From Chloroflexaceae bacterium (GTDB lineage: Bacteria > Chloroflexota > Chloroflexia > Chloroflexales > Chloroflexaceae), in contig JAAUTZ010000008.1 of NCBI GenBank assembly GCA_012031225.1, positions 1 to 64,000 on the forward strand: a stretch of 64,000 nt of DNA, given 5' to 3'. The notes beneath the pieces are model-generated. The model searched no databases and was not told the origin of the DNA. It saw only the letters and a list, made by a program, of their open reading frames with translations. The position numbers and the translations under genes were made by a program. Shown in pieces: positions 26,906 to 36,126 of the stretch (positions are counted from its first letter, which is position 1; each line of letters opens with the position of its first letter).

Positions 26906-29900
26906 GCGGCATCCTCTTGCTCATCGCCGGTATGCTGGCGCAGGTCTTGCTCGAGCGGCAGCACAAAGTGGAAGACACTGCCTTTGCCCTGCTCGCTCGT
27001 CACCCACAGCTCGCCACCGTGCTGCTCCACGAGCGATTTGGTAATCAGCAAGCCTAGCCCCGTCCCTCCAGCCTGCTCGCTGAGCGGGTTGAAGGCGCGA
27101 TAGAAGGGGCGGAAGAGCTTCTGCTGCTGGGCGGGCGACAACCCGACCCCGTTGTCCTCAATCTCTACTTGGAGCAGATTGGCCGGATTGAGGAACGCCC
27201 GCACCACAATCGTACCGCCCTCATAGGTATACTTGATCGCATTGCTAAATAGGTTGGCGATCACTTGGGTGATGCGCTTCTCATCCGCAATAACAGACGG
27301 CAGATTGGGCTGCACTTCTAGTGTCACCTGCATCTTCTTGCGCTCTGCTTCGAGGCGCAGCGACTGCTCCACATCGCGGATGATCTCAGCGGCACTGATT
27401 GGCTTGAAGGCTAGCTCGATCTTGCCTGCCTCAAAGCGCGAAATCTCCAGAATATCATCCACCAAAGATCGGAGGCGGCGCACGTTTGATTTGACCACAT
27501 TCAGCAGTTCCTTTTGCTGCTCGTTCAGCGGCCCACCTGTGCCGAGCATCAGCAGATCCACGTAGCCGCCAATCGCCGTGAGCGGGGTTCGCAATTCGTG
27601 CGACACACCCGACACAAATTGCCGCTTCGCCCGATCTGCCTCAATCTCTAGCGTTATGTCGCGCAACACCGCGACATCGCCGTAGTTTTCGCCGCTACGG
27701 GATTGGATCGCTGAGAGGCTAACTGAAATGGTCTGGGTCGGGTTCTCCAATTCAAACGTGGTGCGAAAAATATCATCCCGCTCTTTTGCCGTCTTTAGCC
27801 CATTCCGGAGTGTCTCAAGAATAATTGCCCCGCGCTGGTGGGTCTCATCCGTCTCACCATAGTGGGCAATCGCATCCAATGTTTTATGCTTTACCGCGGC
27901 GGCGGGAATACCGAGCATCTGCTCCGCCGCAAGATTGAAAGCATCAATCATCTTCTCTTGATCAAGCACGATCACGCCTTCAGTCATACTCTGGAACACA
28001 GCATCATTCTTTGAATTGGCAAGCCGTTCTTCTTCCATCTTGGTTGCCAATTGGGTTGCCATTTCGTTGATATAGCCATACAGCAGAGCATTATTGATGG
28101 TAATCGCAATCTCATTGGCAACCGTTTCCAGCAGGCGCAGCTGTGACTCCGTGAAGTAGTTGATGCGCGGGCTATTCAGCATCAACACACCGAGAATATT
28201 GTCCGTCGTTTGCAGCGGCACAGCAATCACCGAGCGTGTTTCTTCGGCTCGTCCTTCCGCAACTGTCCAGCGCGGATCAAGCCGCACATCGCCAATCCGC
28301 ACCGGCTCGCGGTTGTTGATCACCCAATGCGCGAGGCTGTCGCCCCCCTGAAACGTGATCGGGAAGTTGACCCGATTGACCATGCCTTGCTCTTGCAGCA
28401 AAGCGCGGCAGAGGAGTTCCCCCGTCTGCGTATCGCGCAGCATAATTGAGCCGCGTGAGACAATCAGGTTGGCTGAAGTCATTTCGAGCGCACGCCCGAT
28501 GATCTCATCCAGATCAAGCAGGGCTGTGAGTTCAAGCGTGATCGCGTGAACAGTTTCGAGCCGCTCTTTCTCATCTACCAGCTGGGTATTGGCGGATGCC
28601 AATTCGCGGGTACGGTCAGCTACGCGAATCTCCAGATCGGCGGCGAGCTTGCTCGTCTGCTCAAACAGGCGGGCGTTCTCCAGTGCAATTGCCGCCGATG
28701 ATGCAATCGTCGAGAGGATGCGTACATCGTCGCTGCTATAGGCAACGGCTAGGTCATAGTTCCGCACGACAATCAAGCCGGTCACATGATCGGCAACCAC
28801 CATCGGCACCCCCAGCCACGCAAAGGGCTTGGTGTACTGTGCGCTGCGCATTTCGCTCGGCAATTCAACGAGCCACCCATCGGCGATGAGAGCATCACCC
28901 TGCACCAGCACCGGCTCAGGGCTGTGCAAGGCGTGGCGCGTCAAGCGCACCAGCACCGGCCAGCGGGGGATGCTTAACAAGGAGCGCAGATATTGGCTCT
29001 CACTGTCGTGGAGCGGGACCGGAGCGATCTGCTGGCGTTCGCCCTGCTCATAAAAGAGCGGGAAACTCAGCATACGGCGGTCTTCGTCGAGCAGCACAAT
29101 ATACAAATTACTCGTGTCAATCAGCCGCCCAATTTGGCGTTGGATCAGGGCCATCAGCTCATCACTGCTAACGGTTGCACTCAATTCACGCCCGATCTCA
29201 TTAAAGATCGTCAGCTCTTCAAGCCGTCGCCCGCGCTCAATGAATAGCCTGATGTTGGCGATACTTGCAGCAGCTTGGTTGGCAACGGTTGTAACGAAGC
29301 GCAGGTCGTCGTTATCAAAGGCACGCGGGGTATAGCTCTGGATGTTGATCACACCGAGCACCTGATCACCACTGATGATCGGCACGATCAGCAGCGATTG
29401 CGGCACTTGCGAGTGGGCAAGGCGTTGGCCCGTCTGCCCCGAACGCATCTCGAACAGGCTGAGCAGGCGATCATCAAACCCAATTTGGCGGGCTTGCTCG
29501 GGCGAAAGGATCAGCAGCGGCTGGCGGTTGCGAATGACCCAGCCATTCACATCGTTGCCAAGCACGGTGGGGGCAAGGTACACGCGGTTGCCGCGCTCAA
29601 AGGCAACCGGATACGAGAGCAGATCGAGTTCGGCAGCATACAGCGCAATCGCTGAGGTGCTAATATCTATGGCTTGGCCTAGCTCAAGGCGCAGCCGTTC
29701 CAGCACGGTAGGCAGATCGAGCGACGTTGAGAGGGCCGCCCCAATATCTTTCAGCACGCTCATCTCGCGCAGGCGGCGTTCACGCTCTTGCAGCAGGCGG
29801 GCACTAGCAATTGCGGCGGCGGCTTGGCTGGCAATCGTGCTGAGGAACTGGAGATCATCATTGGTGAAGGCATACGGCTGCTGGCTTTCAATCCCGATAA

Positions 29901-32304
29901 TGCCTTGCAGATCGCGCCCTTGCATGATCGGCACCGCGAGCAGCGAGGCAAAGTTCGTGTTGATCGGGGAGCGATGCATCCGCTCACGCGCAACGCTGTA
30001 CTGGCTACTCCACTCATCGAGGTGGGCTTCGATCACTTCGGGCGTTTCCAGCAGTAACGCTTCACTCCGCAACATGACGTAATCAATCAAGCCCGAACCA
30101 TCAATCACCACTGTTGCATCGCTGAGGTGGGGCGTATCGCCCTGCTGGATCACGCGGAGCTGGACGGTATACTCAGCAACATCAAGGCTGGTATCTTCAA
30201 ACAATCCGATGTACGATTGGCAGTTGTCGAGAATATTGCCAATCCCACGCTGCAACGTCAGCAGTAGCTCATCCAGATTGAGCGTCGCATTCACATCTAC
30301 GCTGATCTGATTGATCGCACTGAGTTGATTGATCCGGTGTTCGCGCTCTTGGAACAGGCGGGCGTTTTCAAGCGCAACTGCCGCTTGCCGGCCGAGTGCA
30401 ACCAAAAGCTGCATCTCATCTTCGCTGAATTCGCGTTCATGGGTACTCATCACACTGAGGACACCGATCACCTGATCGCGGTAGAGCAGGGGCACACCCA
30501 TATACGAAGAGAGCGGAGCCTGCGACCCATCAGCAGTGCGAATGTCGTTGAACAACGCCCCGCCGTGCCCTTGCACATCGGTAATACGGAGCGGTTCACC
30601 AGTTTTGGCGACATACCCAGTCAGCCCCTGCCCAAACGGAACCCGCATCGTGGTGAGGGCTTCCAGTGCAATCCCATAGATCGCGGCGGGGGTCAATACC
30701 TGATCACTGCCCATCGTCCACAATGCAACCGTCGTAACTTGCAACTGGCGGCGCACGAGGTCAATCAAGCTATCCAGCACCTCTTTGGGGCGGAGCAGCG
30801 ATCCCAGAATGCCCGCCGCTTCGAGCAGCGTTGAGAGTTCACCGACCTTGACGTGCAGTGCTTCCGAATTCTGCTTAGCATCCTCAAAGAGCCGCTCTTT
30901 GTCAATCACCGTCACGACGGTATTGGCAAGGGTCTGGCAGTAGGCAAGATGCTGCGGGTTGAAGTTGCGCCGCTCATCGTACACCGAGAGGCTGATGAGA
31001 CCAAGCAAGTTGTCATTGAGCACAAGCGGGATGTACGCAATTGAGGCGATCTGCAACGAATCGAGCAGGGCATGCACTGGCGCAAGCAAGGGATCGCTTT
31101 GGGCATCGTAGCTGGCGAAGGGAACCCGATGCTGCTCCAGCCATGCCACCAGCGGGTTAGCATTGATCGGGATCACAATGCGCTTGGGCTGTGCGGTGGG
31201 GATATACTCCGACACTTCGATAAAGCTCTGCTGGGCTTGATCTAAGAAGAACACCAACGCTTGATCGGCGGCGGTGATCTGCACCATTGACTCAATCGCG
31301 GCGTAGTAGATCTCCTGCGTTGTGCCATTGGAAGCCGCGACAGAGGAGACGAAGTTGAGCAAGCTCAGTTGGAGAATTTGCTCTTCCACTTGGAGCTGGA
31401 GCTGAATGCTCTGCACCCCAGTAGCAACTTGGCGGGCGATGCTGTGGAGCAATGCCAGTTCGTGATCGCTGTAGGCGCGGGCTGTCTGCGAGAGGACCAT
31501 ATGCCCGACATTCTGGTAGCGGCCAACAATTAGGGGCACACCGAGATGATACTGCGTCTGATCGGCTTCGGCAGTCTGCCAGCGATAGGGCTGATTGGTT
31601 TGCGCTAGCACCGCTTCGGGGCTGCCCGCTTGCGGGCGCGGCGGTGCGCTATACGTGACAATATCATCTGGGCGGGCAGTGAAGCAGAGTTCTTGCGGGT
31701 TGGTATCGCTGTAGTAGACCGCCACACGGTAGGTATCGGCGGGTATCCACGCGGAGAATGTGCGATACGCATAGGAGATCCACGCGCTGAGATTATATGA
31801 GGTTGCGGCCGCCTGCGCCAAATCGCTGATCAGCTGCAACTCAGCAACGGTGTAGACAGCCGGATTGAGCGGCTCTTGTGCGGTGGCAAGCAATGTGCCA
31901 AGCTGGACGCTGAGGGCCCGCAGATACAGCTCGTCGCTAGCGGTCAGGATGACGGCCGGATGCAGCACCAACACTCCCCGCCGGACGGTGCGATTGGCAC
32001 TGGCGGTAAACGGAAAGCTGGCAAACTGGGTCGCTGCACCAGTGGGAGCGGTGTGCCACGCTTGCAGCAGCCCGTCAGCTTGACCGGCATCCATGCCCCA
32101 CGCAAGATACACCGTTGGAGCATCCCCGTCGGTGATGACTACGCCGGGCAGATCGGCGAGGTAGTGCTGCAACAGATCGTGTAGCGACTGGCGCAACACC
32201 GCTGGCTCAAGCGGGTGGCTGACAGTCTGTGCCGTTAGGGTCAGGTGTGCCAACAGTTCCCAGCGTTGGTCACGCACTGCGGTTGTAGTTAGCTCCGTAT
32301 CCAT
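26902..32304 (-). CDS. giant multi-GAF sensor histidine kinase
   Basis: An 1800-residue kinase without obvious membrane helices, so probably cytoplasmic. Seven GAF-type repeats of roughly 180 residues can be counted by the recurring end motif of the form (G/A)VP-x(5-8)-GV-x(n)-LLxxxAxQAAxAxxxARLF, with short coiled linkers (LFQERE, LLQERE, LFIERG) between. A PAS-like segment follows (about 1415-1540, AVFQSMTEGVIVLDQE), then the HisKA dimerisation domain with phospho-His in GVSHELRTPLTAIGGY (about residue 1555) and the ATPase domain with the N box NLFSNAIKY, G1 EDNGVGLS and G2 GGTGLGLLI. Its partner is presumably the response regulator 47 bp upstream. The ligands of the GAF domains are not evident. 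Confidence 0.93.
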   Translation of the reverse strand: MDTELTTTAVRDQRWELLAHLTLTAQTVSHPLEPAVLRQSLHDLLQHYLADLPGVVITDGDAPTVYLAWGMDAGQADGLLQAWHTAPTGAATQFASFPFTASANRTVRRGVLVLHPAVILTASDELYLRALSVQLGTLLATAQEPLNPAVYTVAELQLISDLAQAAATSYNLSAWISYAYRTFSAWIPADTYRVAVYYSDTNPQELCFTARPDDIVTYSAPPRPQAGSPEAVLAQTNQPYRWQTAEADQTQYHLGVPLIVGRYQNVGHMVLSQTARAYSDHELALLHSIARQVATGVQSIQLQLQVEEQILQLSLLNFVSSVAASNGTTQEIYYAAIESMVQITAADQALVFFLDQAQQSFIEVSEYIPTAQPKRIVIPINANPLVAWLEQHRVPFASYDAQSDPLLAPVHALLDSLQIASIAYIPLVLNDNLLGLISLSVYDERRNFNPQHLAYCQTLANTVVTVIDKERLFEDAKQNSEALHVKVGELSTLLEAAGILGSLLRPKEVLDSLIDLVRRQLQVTTVALWTMGSDQVLTPAAIYGIALEALTTMRVPFGQGLTGYVAKTGEPLRITDVQGHGGALFNDIRTADGSQAPLSSYMGVPLLYRDQVIGVLSVMSTHEREFSEDEMQLLVALGRQAAVALENARLFQEREHRINQLSAINQISVDVNATLNLDELLLTLQRGIGNILDNCQSYIGLFEDTSLDVAEYTVQLRVIQQGDTPHLSDATVVIDGSGLIDYVMLRSEALLLETPEVIEAHLDEWSSQYSVARERMHRSPINTNFASLLAVPIMQGRDLQGIIGIESQQPYAFTNDDLQFLSTIASQAAAAIASARLLQERERRLREMSVLKDIGAALSTSLDLPTVLERLRLELGQAIDISTSAIALYAAELDLLSYPVAFERGNRVYLAPTVLGNDVNGWVIRNRQPLLILSPEQARQIGFDDRLLSLFEMRSGQTGQRLAHSQVPQSLLIVPIISGDQVLGVINIQSYTPRAFDNDDLRFVTTVANQAAASIANIRLFIERGRRLEELTIFNEIGRELSATVSSDELMALIQRQIGRLIDTSNLYIVLLDEDRRMLSFPLFYEQGERQQIAPVPLHDSESQYLRSLLSIPRWPVLVRLTRHALHSPEPVLVQGDALIADGWLVELPSEMRSAQYTKPFAWLGVPMVVADHVTGLIVVRNYDLAVAYSSDDVRILSTIASSAAIALENARLFEQTSKLAADLEIRVADRTRELASANTQLVDEKERLETVHAITLELTALLDLDEIIGRALEMTSANLIVSRGSIMLRDTQTGELLCRALLQEQGMVNRVNFPITFQGGDSLAHWVINNREPVRIGDVRLDPRWTVAEGRAEETRSVIAVPLQTTDNILGVLMLNSPRINYFTESQLRLLETVANEIAITINNALLYGYINEMATQLATKMEEERLANSKNDAVFQSMTEGVIVLDQEKMIDAFNLAAEQMLGIPAAAVKHKTLDAIAHYGETDETHQRGAIILETLRNGLKTAKERDDIFRTTFELENPTQTISVSLSAIQSRSGENYGDVAVLRDITLEIEADRAKRQFVSGVSHELRTPLTAIGGYVDLLMLGTGGPLNEQQKELLNVVKSNVRRLRSLVDDILEISRFEAGKIELAFKPISAAEIIRDVEQSLRLEAERKKMQVTLEVQPNLPSVIADEKRITQVIANLFSNAIKYTYEGGTIVVRAFLNPANLLQVEIEDNGVGLSPAQQQKLFRPFYRAFNPLSEQAGGTGLGLLITKSLVEQHGGELWVTSEQGKGSVFHFVLPLEQDLRQHTGDEQEDAA

Positions 32305-32351
32305 ATTGCTGATCCTGCCTGTTGCTCTAAGGCGATGCTCACGCAGGCGAA

Positions 32352-33299
32352 TCAGGCGATACGGCCATAGTGGGCAAAGCTCTTGCGTGATTGTTCACGG
32401 GCTTCGGTCGTAGCACGCTGGCGTGTTTCTTCGAGGATCTCACCAAGTTCCCGTATATCATAGAACGGTCCATCTTGGCTACTCAGCACACCCGCAGAGA
32501 GCGCCATAAGCGGCAGGCGGCGCAGTTGCCCGGTTTCGTCGGTCACTTCAATATAGCCCTGCTCACGGTGCTTGAAGTTGTAGTGCAAACCGACCTCGTT
32601 GTCAAAGCGCGTAATGATCGTATCGAGCAATACCCGCATGCGCTCCGGCGTACTCGTGATCAGAAATTCGGGGCCGACGATCATGTGCCCCAGAAAATCC
32701 TCATCGTTCCCAGACTCGTTGATCGCATCGTTGAGCAGCAGGGCCGTAAACTTCAGCACATCTTCGCCGACTGTGCCGCCGTAGGCTTGGGTGAAGCTCT
32801 CAAAGCCATTGATATGCAGCAGGGCAACTGCCCAGCCATTGCTCGTCATCAAGCCGCGCAGCTGCTCGCTGATGATGTCCGCCGTCGGCAGATTGGTAAC
32901 GGGGTGCGATTGGTTCTTGCGGCGGGCATCTTCAAGCTGGTTCTTGACGATGATATGGACTTCCTCAATATCAAACGGCTTGATCAGGTAATGCTGGGCT
33001 TGCACCTCGCCCAGCCCTTTGAGGCGATCCGCCCGTTCGCCGCGTGCGGTCAGGAAGATGATCGGGATATGGCGCGTGCGTGGGCTAGCCCGCAACGCTT
33101 TGCCAATGTCGTAGCCCTCCATATCCGGCAGCATCACGTCCAACAAGGCAAGGTTGGGCGGGGTCTTGCGGCAGATTTCGAGCGCAACCTGCCCCCGCAT
33201 TGCCGTCATCACCTCGTAGCCCTGCGAGGTGAAGTAGATTTTCAGGAGGCTCGAAATGTCAGGGGCATCTTCGACTACTAATATGCGTTCTTTCGTCAC
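32352..33299 (-). CDS. response regulator with degenerate GGDEF domain
   Basis: A 315-residue protein. Residues 1-120 form a receiver with Asp11, phospho-Asp54 (LLDVMLPD), Thr84 and Lys107. The second half looks like a diguanylate cyclase domain (NLPTADIISEQL, then ALLHINGFESFTQAYGG), but the active-site loop reads IVGPEFLI at 207-214 in place of GGDEF, so cyclase activity is very unlikely. It could bind a nucleotide or a partner. The start is GTG with AAGGAG upstream. It lies between the hexapeptide-repeat gene (15 bp upstream) and the giant kinase (47 bp downstream), its presumed phosphodonor. Confidence 0.88.
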   Translation of the reverse strand: MTKERILVVEDAPDISSLLKIYFTSQGYEVMTAMRGQVALEICRKTPPNLALLDVMLPDMEGYDIGKALRASPRTRHIPIIFLTARGERADRLKGLGEVQAQHYLIKPFDIEEVHIIVKNQLEDARRKNQSHPVTNLPTADIISEQLRGLMTSNGWAVALLHINGFESFTQAYGGTVGEDVLKFTALLLNDAINESGNDEDFLGHMIVGPEFLITSTPERMRVLLDTIITRFDNEVGLHYNFKHREQGYIEVTDETGQLRRLPLMALSAGVLSSQDGPFYDIRELGEILEETRQRATTEAREQSRKSFAHYGRIA

Positions 33300-33314
33300 A
33301 GCTAGGTACTCCTT

Positions 33315-34898
33315 CTACGCTCCACCAGAATAGATGCTTTGAGGTTCATTGATCGGGATAGCAACCGCGTTCCGTTCAGTCTGAGCCGCCAATGGCAGGG
33401 CATCATGCACGCCCGCCTCGAACGCCGCTGAAGGCTGGTGTTTCACCAGTGGATTATGATGATCAAAGTCGGGCGCGTGGTCAAGGGCTTCAGCGGGGGA
33501 CACGTCGCGCCGCACAAGCGGGCGCGGGTCGCGCAATTCGCCCGTTTCGGGATTGTACAGGTACGGCCAGCGATAGACGGTGCGTTGCACCTCGCTGTGC
33601 ATGTCTTCCTCTGGCGGAGTGGGAGCATCGTGCCGGGGGACATTGACGGCCCGCCGGATCACGTTGAAATCGTTGTCAAGGATCAGCACGGTGTTCGAGC
33701 CAATCATCCGCCCCGGATAGGTGTAGAAGCCACTGCCGATCTTGCAGTGGTGGCCAACGGCACTGCCCAACACGGGCGTACACACATCTTCGAGCTTGCC
33801 GCGATGCAGGGTGCGGATTGGCTCGCCGAGCAGGTTGAAGTCGGTGAAGGTGCTGCCCGCACCGATGAACGTATTGCGCCCGATCACACCGAGCTGCACG
33901 CAGGTGTTTTGGGCAACCATGCTGCCGTCCATCAGGCTACTCATAAAGATCGCACTGTTGAAGGGCAGGAAGCAGCGATCACTGATGACACTGAGCATCA
34001 CTTGTGCGCCCTGCATAATGTTGACGTTGCTCCCGATCAAGCTGTTCGTAATCACCGCACCGGGCCCAATGTAGACATTATCCCCGATGATAGTCGGACC
34101 GTGAATGATTGCGGTTGGATCAATCGAGCAGTTCTTACCCACCTTCACCAGCTTGCGGCAGGCGAGGAAGTGATTGCGCCAGTGATCTTCAAAGGGATTG
34201 ATCCGTTCCCCGAACGATGTGAGCAGGAGTTCGATTTTGGGGCGGAGGGCATGCCAATCGTGCTTATCCCACGTGCGGATATTGGCGAGCCGCCCGCGTT
34301 GCATCAGATCATCCACCTGCCGCGCCCAATTGAACACCCCGAAGGGCGTACTCGCAAGGTAGATATGCACCCAACTCTCAATCGAGAGAAACACCCGATT
34401 GGGCACTTGGAAGACCAGATCGCCCTGCTGCGGAGCCATATACTGGGGAATGTTGTAGTAGCCCATCTCGTAGGCTTGCGTATCAATCACGAGGGGCTGC
34501 GGCGCGTGGCGTTTGCCCGCCGGGAAGTAGTACATCTCGGCGACATACACATCGCCCGTGCGCTGAATGCCCGTTGCAAGCGGCAGGGCGTGCGTGGTGA
34601 TGGCTTTGTCATCCAGCGCGAACGCGATTTGGCAGGCAGTGCGGCGGGCGCGAGCCTGCACGATAAACTCGTCTACTAACTCTTGATTGAAGAACAGGTT
34701 ATCTTTGCAGACGAAATGCTCGTCATCGAAATGATCCGGCAGTTCTTCGATCCCGTCTAGTTCCAGCATGCCTTTACAATGACGCGCAAGCAGATCGCGC
34801 TGCAACAGCCAGAGCTGCTTGTTGAGCAGGCGCAATTCTGAGGCGGGTTCGCCAAACGGAGCTATGGGTGTTGCATCGTGAATAATTATTCGTTTCAT
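33315..34898 (-). CDS. GlmU-like protein with left-handed beta-helix
   Basis: A 527-residue protein. The central and C-terminal part (about 240-400) is a hexapeptide-repeat beta-helix (PTAIIHGPTIIGDNVYIGPG; VISDRCFLPFNSAIFMSS), like the acyltransferase half of GlmU and of sugar-nucleotide enzymes. The N-terminal 230 residues occupy the place of a nucleotidyltransferase domain, but I do not see the Gly-rich pyrophosphorylase signature, so that activity is doubtful. Possible roles are sugar-nucleotide metabolism or scaffolding. It is the first gene of the signalling operon, with promoter and a leader inverted repeat upstream; AGGAAG is the ribosome site. Confidence 0.7.
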   Translation of the reverse strand: MKRIIIHDATPIAPFGEPASELRLLNKQLWLLQRDLLARHCKGMLELDGIEELPDHFDDEHFVCKDNLFFNQELVDEFIVQARARRTACQIAFALDDKAITTHALPLATGIQRTGDVYVAEMYYFPAGKRHAPQPLVIDTQAYEMGYYNIPQYMAPQQGDLVFQVPNRVFLSIESWVHIYLASTPFGVFNWARQVDDLMQRGRLANIRTWDKHDWHALRPKIELLLTSFGERINPFEDHWRNHFLACRKLVKVGKNCSIDPTAIIHGPTIIGDNVYIGPGAVITNSLIGSNVNIMQGAQVMLSVISDRCFLPFNSAIFMSSLMDGSMVAQNTCVQLGVIGRNTFIGAGSTFTDFNLLGEPIRTLHRGKLEDVCTPVLGSAVGHHCKIGSGFYTYPGRMIGSNTVLILDNDFNVIRRAVNVPRHDAPTPPEEDMHSEVQRTVYRWPYLYNPETGELRDPRPLVRRDVSPAEALDHAPDFDHHNPLVKHQPSAAFEAGVHDALPLAAQTERNAVAIPINEPQSIYSGGA

Positions 34899-34950
34899 CG
34901 AACACTATCTTCCTATATACGGCGAAACGTCGCTGCCGATAGATTACTTA

Positions 34951-34974
34951 CTACTGTAAATCTACGTACAGTAG
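34951..34974 (-). promoter_or_regulatory. leader inverted repeat of the signalling operon
   Basis: Perfect CTACTGTA / TACAGTAG repeat with an 8-nt centre, about 53 nt upstream of the first start codon and about 75 nt downstream of the predicted transcription start. It could be an operator or an RNA hairpin. Confidence 0.45.
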
Positions 34975-35050
34975 CAGCATTCTCGCCAGATGGTAAGATT
35001 ACGTTCGGATTACACACGGTAGCGCAGCCCCAGCATGACTGCCTGACGGT

Positions 35051-35079
35051 ATTGTACACGATGGGCTGATGAGCGTCAA
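35051..35079 (-). promoter_or_regulatory. promoter of the four-gene signalling operon
   Basis: On the minus strand, TTGACG (35074-35079), 17-bp spacer, TACAAT (35051-35056); 5 of 6 matches in each hexamer. The transcript would have a leader of about 145 nt before the hexapeptide-repeat gene. Confidence 0.75.
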
Positions 35080-35100
35080 CACTATACATAATGCTATTCA

Positions 35101-36018
35101 TCACGAGTGTTCAATGTTCGGTGATTGATACCAATGCGCCAGCAGTGCCGCTAGCTCGTTCAGGGCGAGTTGGTCTATCGGTTGGTGCAGCCGCGCTACC
35201 GCCGTTTGCAGCATTTGCACTTGGTGCGGGTACAAGGGTGCGTTCGCGCCATGCACCAACGTATTCAGCAGAGCCGTGTAGGAGAGCGCAAGGTCGCCCG
35301 CTGCTACCGGCTCTGACGCAATCGCCTGTAGGCTCGCTTCGATTTGGCGTTGCACCTGCGGCCAGTCCAGCAGATCGGGCATCTCGTGGAGCATCGCCAG
35401 CACGCGCTCAAGCCGGGCAAGCGCGGCGGTTCGGGGCAGGGTGTCAGGTAGGGTGGGCGTAGGCACAGGCGGCTCTGGCAAGATGGGCACGGCAGGCGGC
35501 TCTGGCGGCGCACCAATGAGGTGGGTGAGCAGGTGCGGCAGAGCATCGGTAAGCATCTGCTGCATCGCGTGGGCGTATGCCATCCACGCCCCAACCTGCA
35601 TCCGAAACGGATCGGGAATATCGCGTTCAGTTGCGGCAAGCTCACTTAGCGTCAGGATCTTGGCGCGGGCAGTCGGGTAGTATTGGCGCAACACATGGGC
35701 AATGCCGCGATCTATCGCTACCAGTAGCGTCGCGGATTGGACCAGTTCAGCCGAAATTGAGCGGGCACGGTGGGCAGCTATATCCACGCCAAAAGCAGCC
35801 ATCGCATCACGGGCTTCAACCTCTGGCGGGTCGTCATCGTGGCCCGTCACACCAGCCGAAGCCACGCAACAGGTGGGGGCCTGTTCGGCAAGCAATTGGC
35901 GCAGCAACGCCACAGCCATTGGCGCACGCCCAGTATCTGCGCCACCTACGATCAGGATCGTGGCATCAGCTGGAGGCGTTGTCGGTATTACGCTCACACT
36001 GCGGTCTACGGTACTCAT
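35101..36018 (-). CDS. low-molecular-weight phosphatase-like protein without catalytic Cys
   Basis: A 305-residue protein. Residues 20-150 follow the low-molecular-weight protein tyrosine phosphatase fold: ILIVGGADTGRAPMA stands where the family has V-C-x-G-N-x-C-R-S-P-M-A, then VASAGV, and the general-acid motif IPDPF with Asp136. The catalytic Cys is Gly25 and the second Cys is Gly30, while Arg31 remains, so phosphatase chemistry is lost but anion binding may persist. The last 120 residues are a Pro-rich hinge and an all-helical domain of unknown type. It is upstream of the multi-GAF operon on the same strand, but the operon promoter lies between them. Confidence 0.8.
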   Translation of the reverse strand: MSTVDRSVSVIPTTPPADATILIVGGADTGRAPMAVALLRQLLAEQAPTCCVASAGVTGHDDDPPEVEARDAMAAFGVDIAAHRARSISAELVQSATLLVAIDRGIAHVLRQYYPTARAKILTLSELAATERDIPDPFRMQVGAWMAYAHAMQQMLTDALPHLLTHLIGAPPEPPAVPILPEPPVPTPTLPDTLPRTAALARLERVLAMLHEMPDLLDWPQVQRQIEASLQAIASEPVAAGDLALSYTALLNTLVHGANAPLYPHQVQMLQTAVARLHQPIDQLALNELAALLAHWYQSPNIEHS

Positions 36019-36054
36019 ACAGCTCCCAATGTGCGAGGTGATGGCCTATTTCCT

Positions 36055-36080
36055 AGTATACCATGCTTACGGGTATGGTA
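36055..36080. promoter_or_regulatory. divergent promoter region with inverted repeat
   Basis: Contains minus-strand TGGTATACT (36055-36063), an extended -10 for the phosphatase-like gene, and an overlapping inverted repeat TACCAT N10 ATGGTA (36059-36080). It lies between divergent genes starting at 36018 and 36127, and so could be an operator for both. Confidence 0.4.
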
Positions 36081-36126
36081 GGATAGATACGGGTTGGCAA
36101 GATCTCTTGGATTGAAAGCGACACGC

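Noticed and set aside
33438-34679. 413-codon plus-strand frame opposite the beta-helix gene
   Set aside because: The minus strand encodes clear hexapeptide repeats, and the plus reading has no recognisable domain or start signal.
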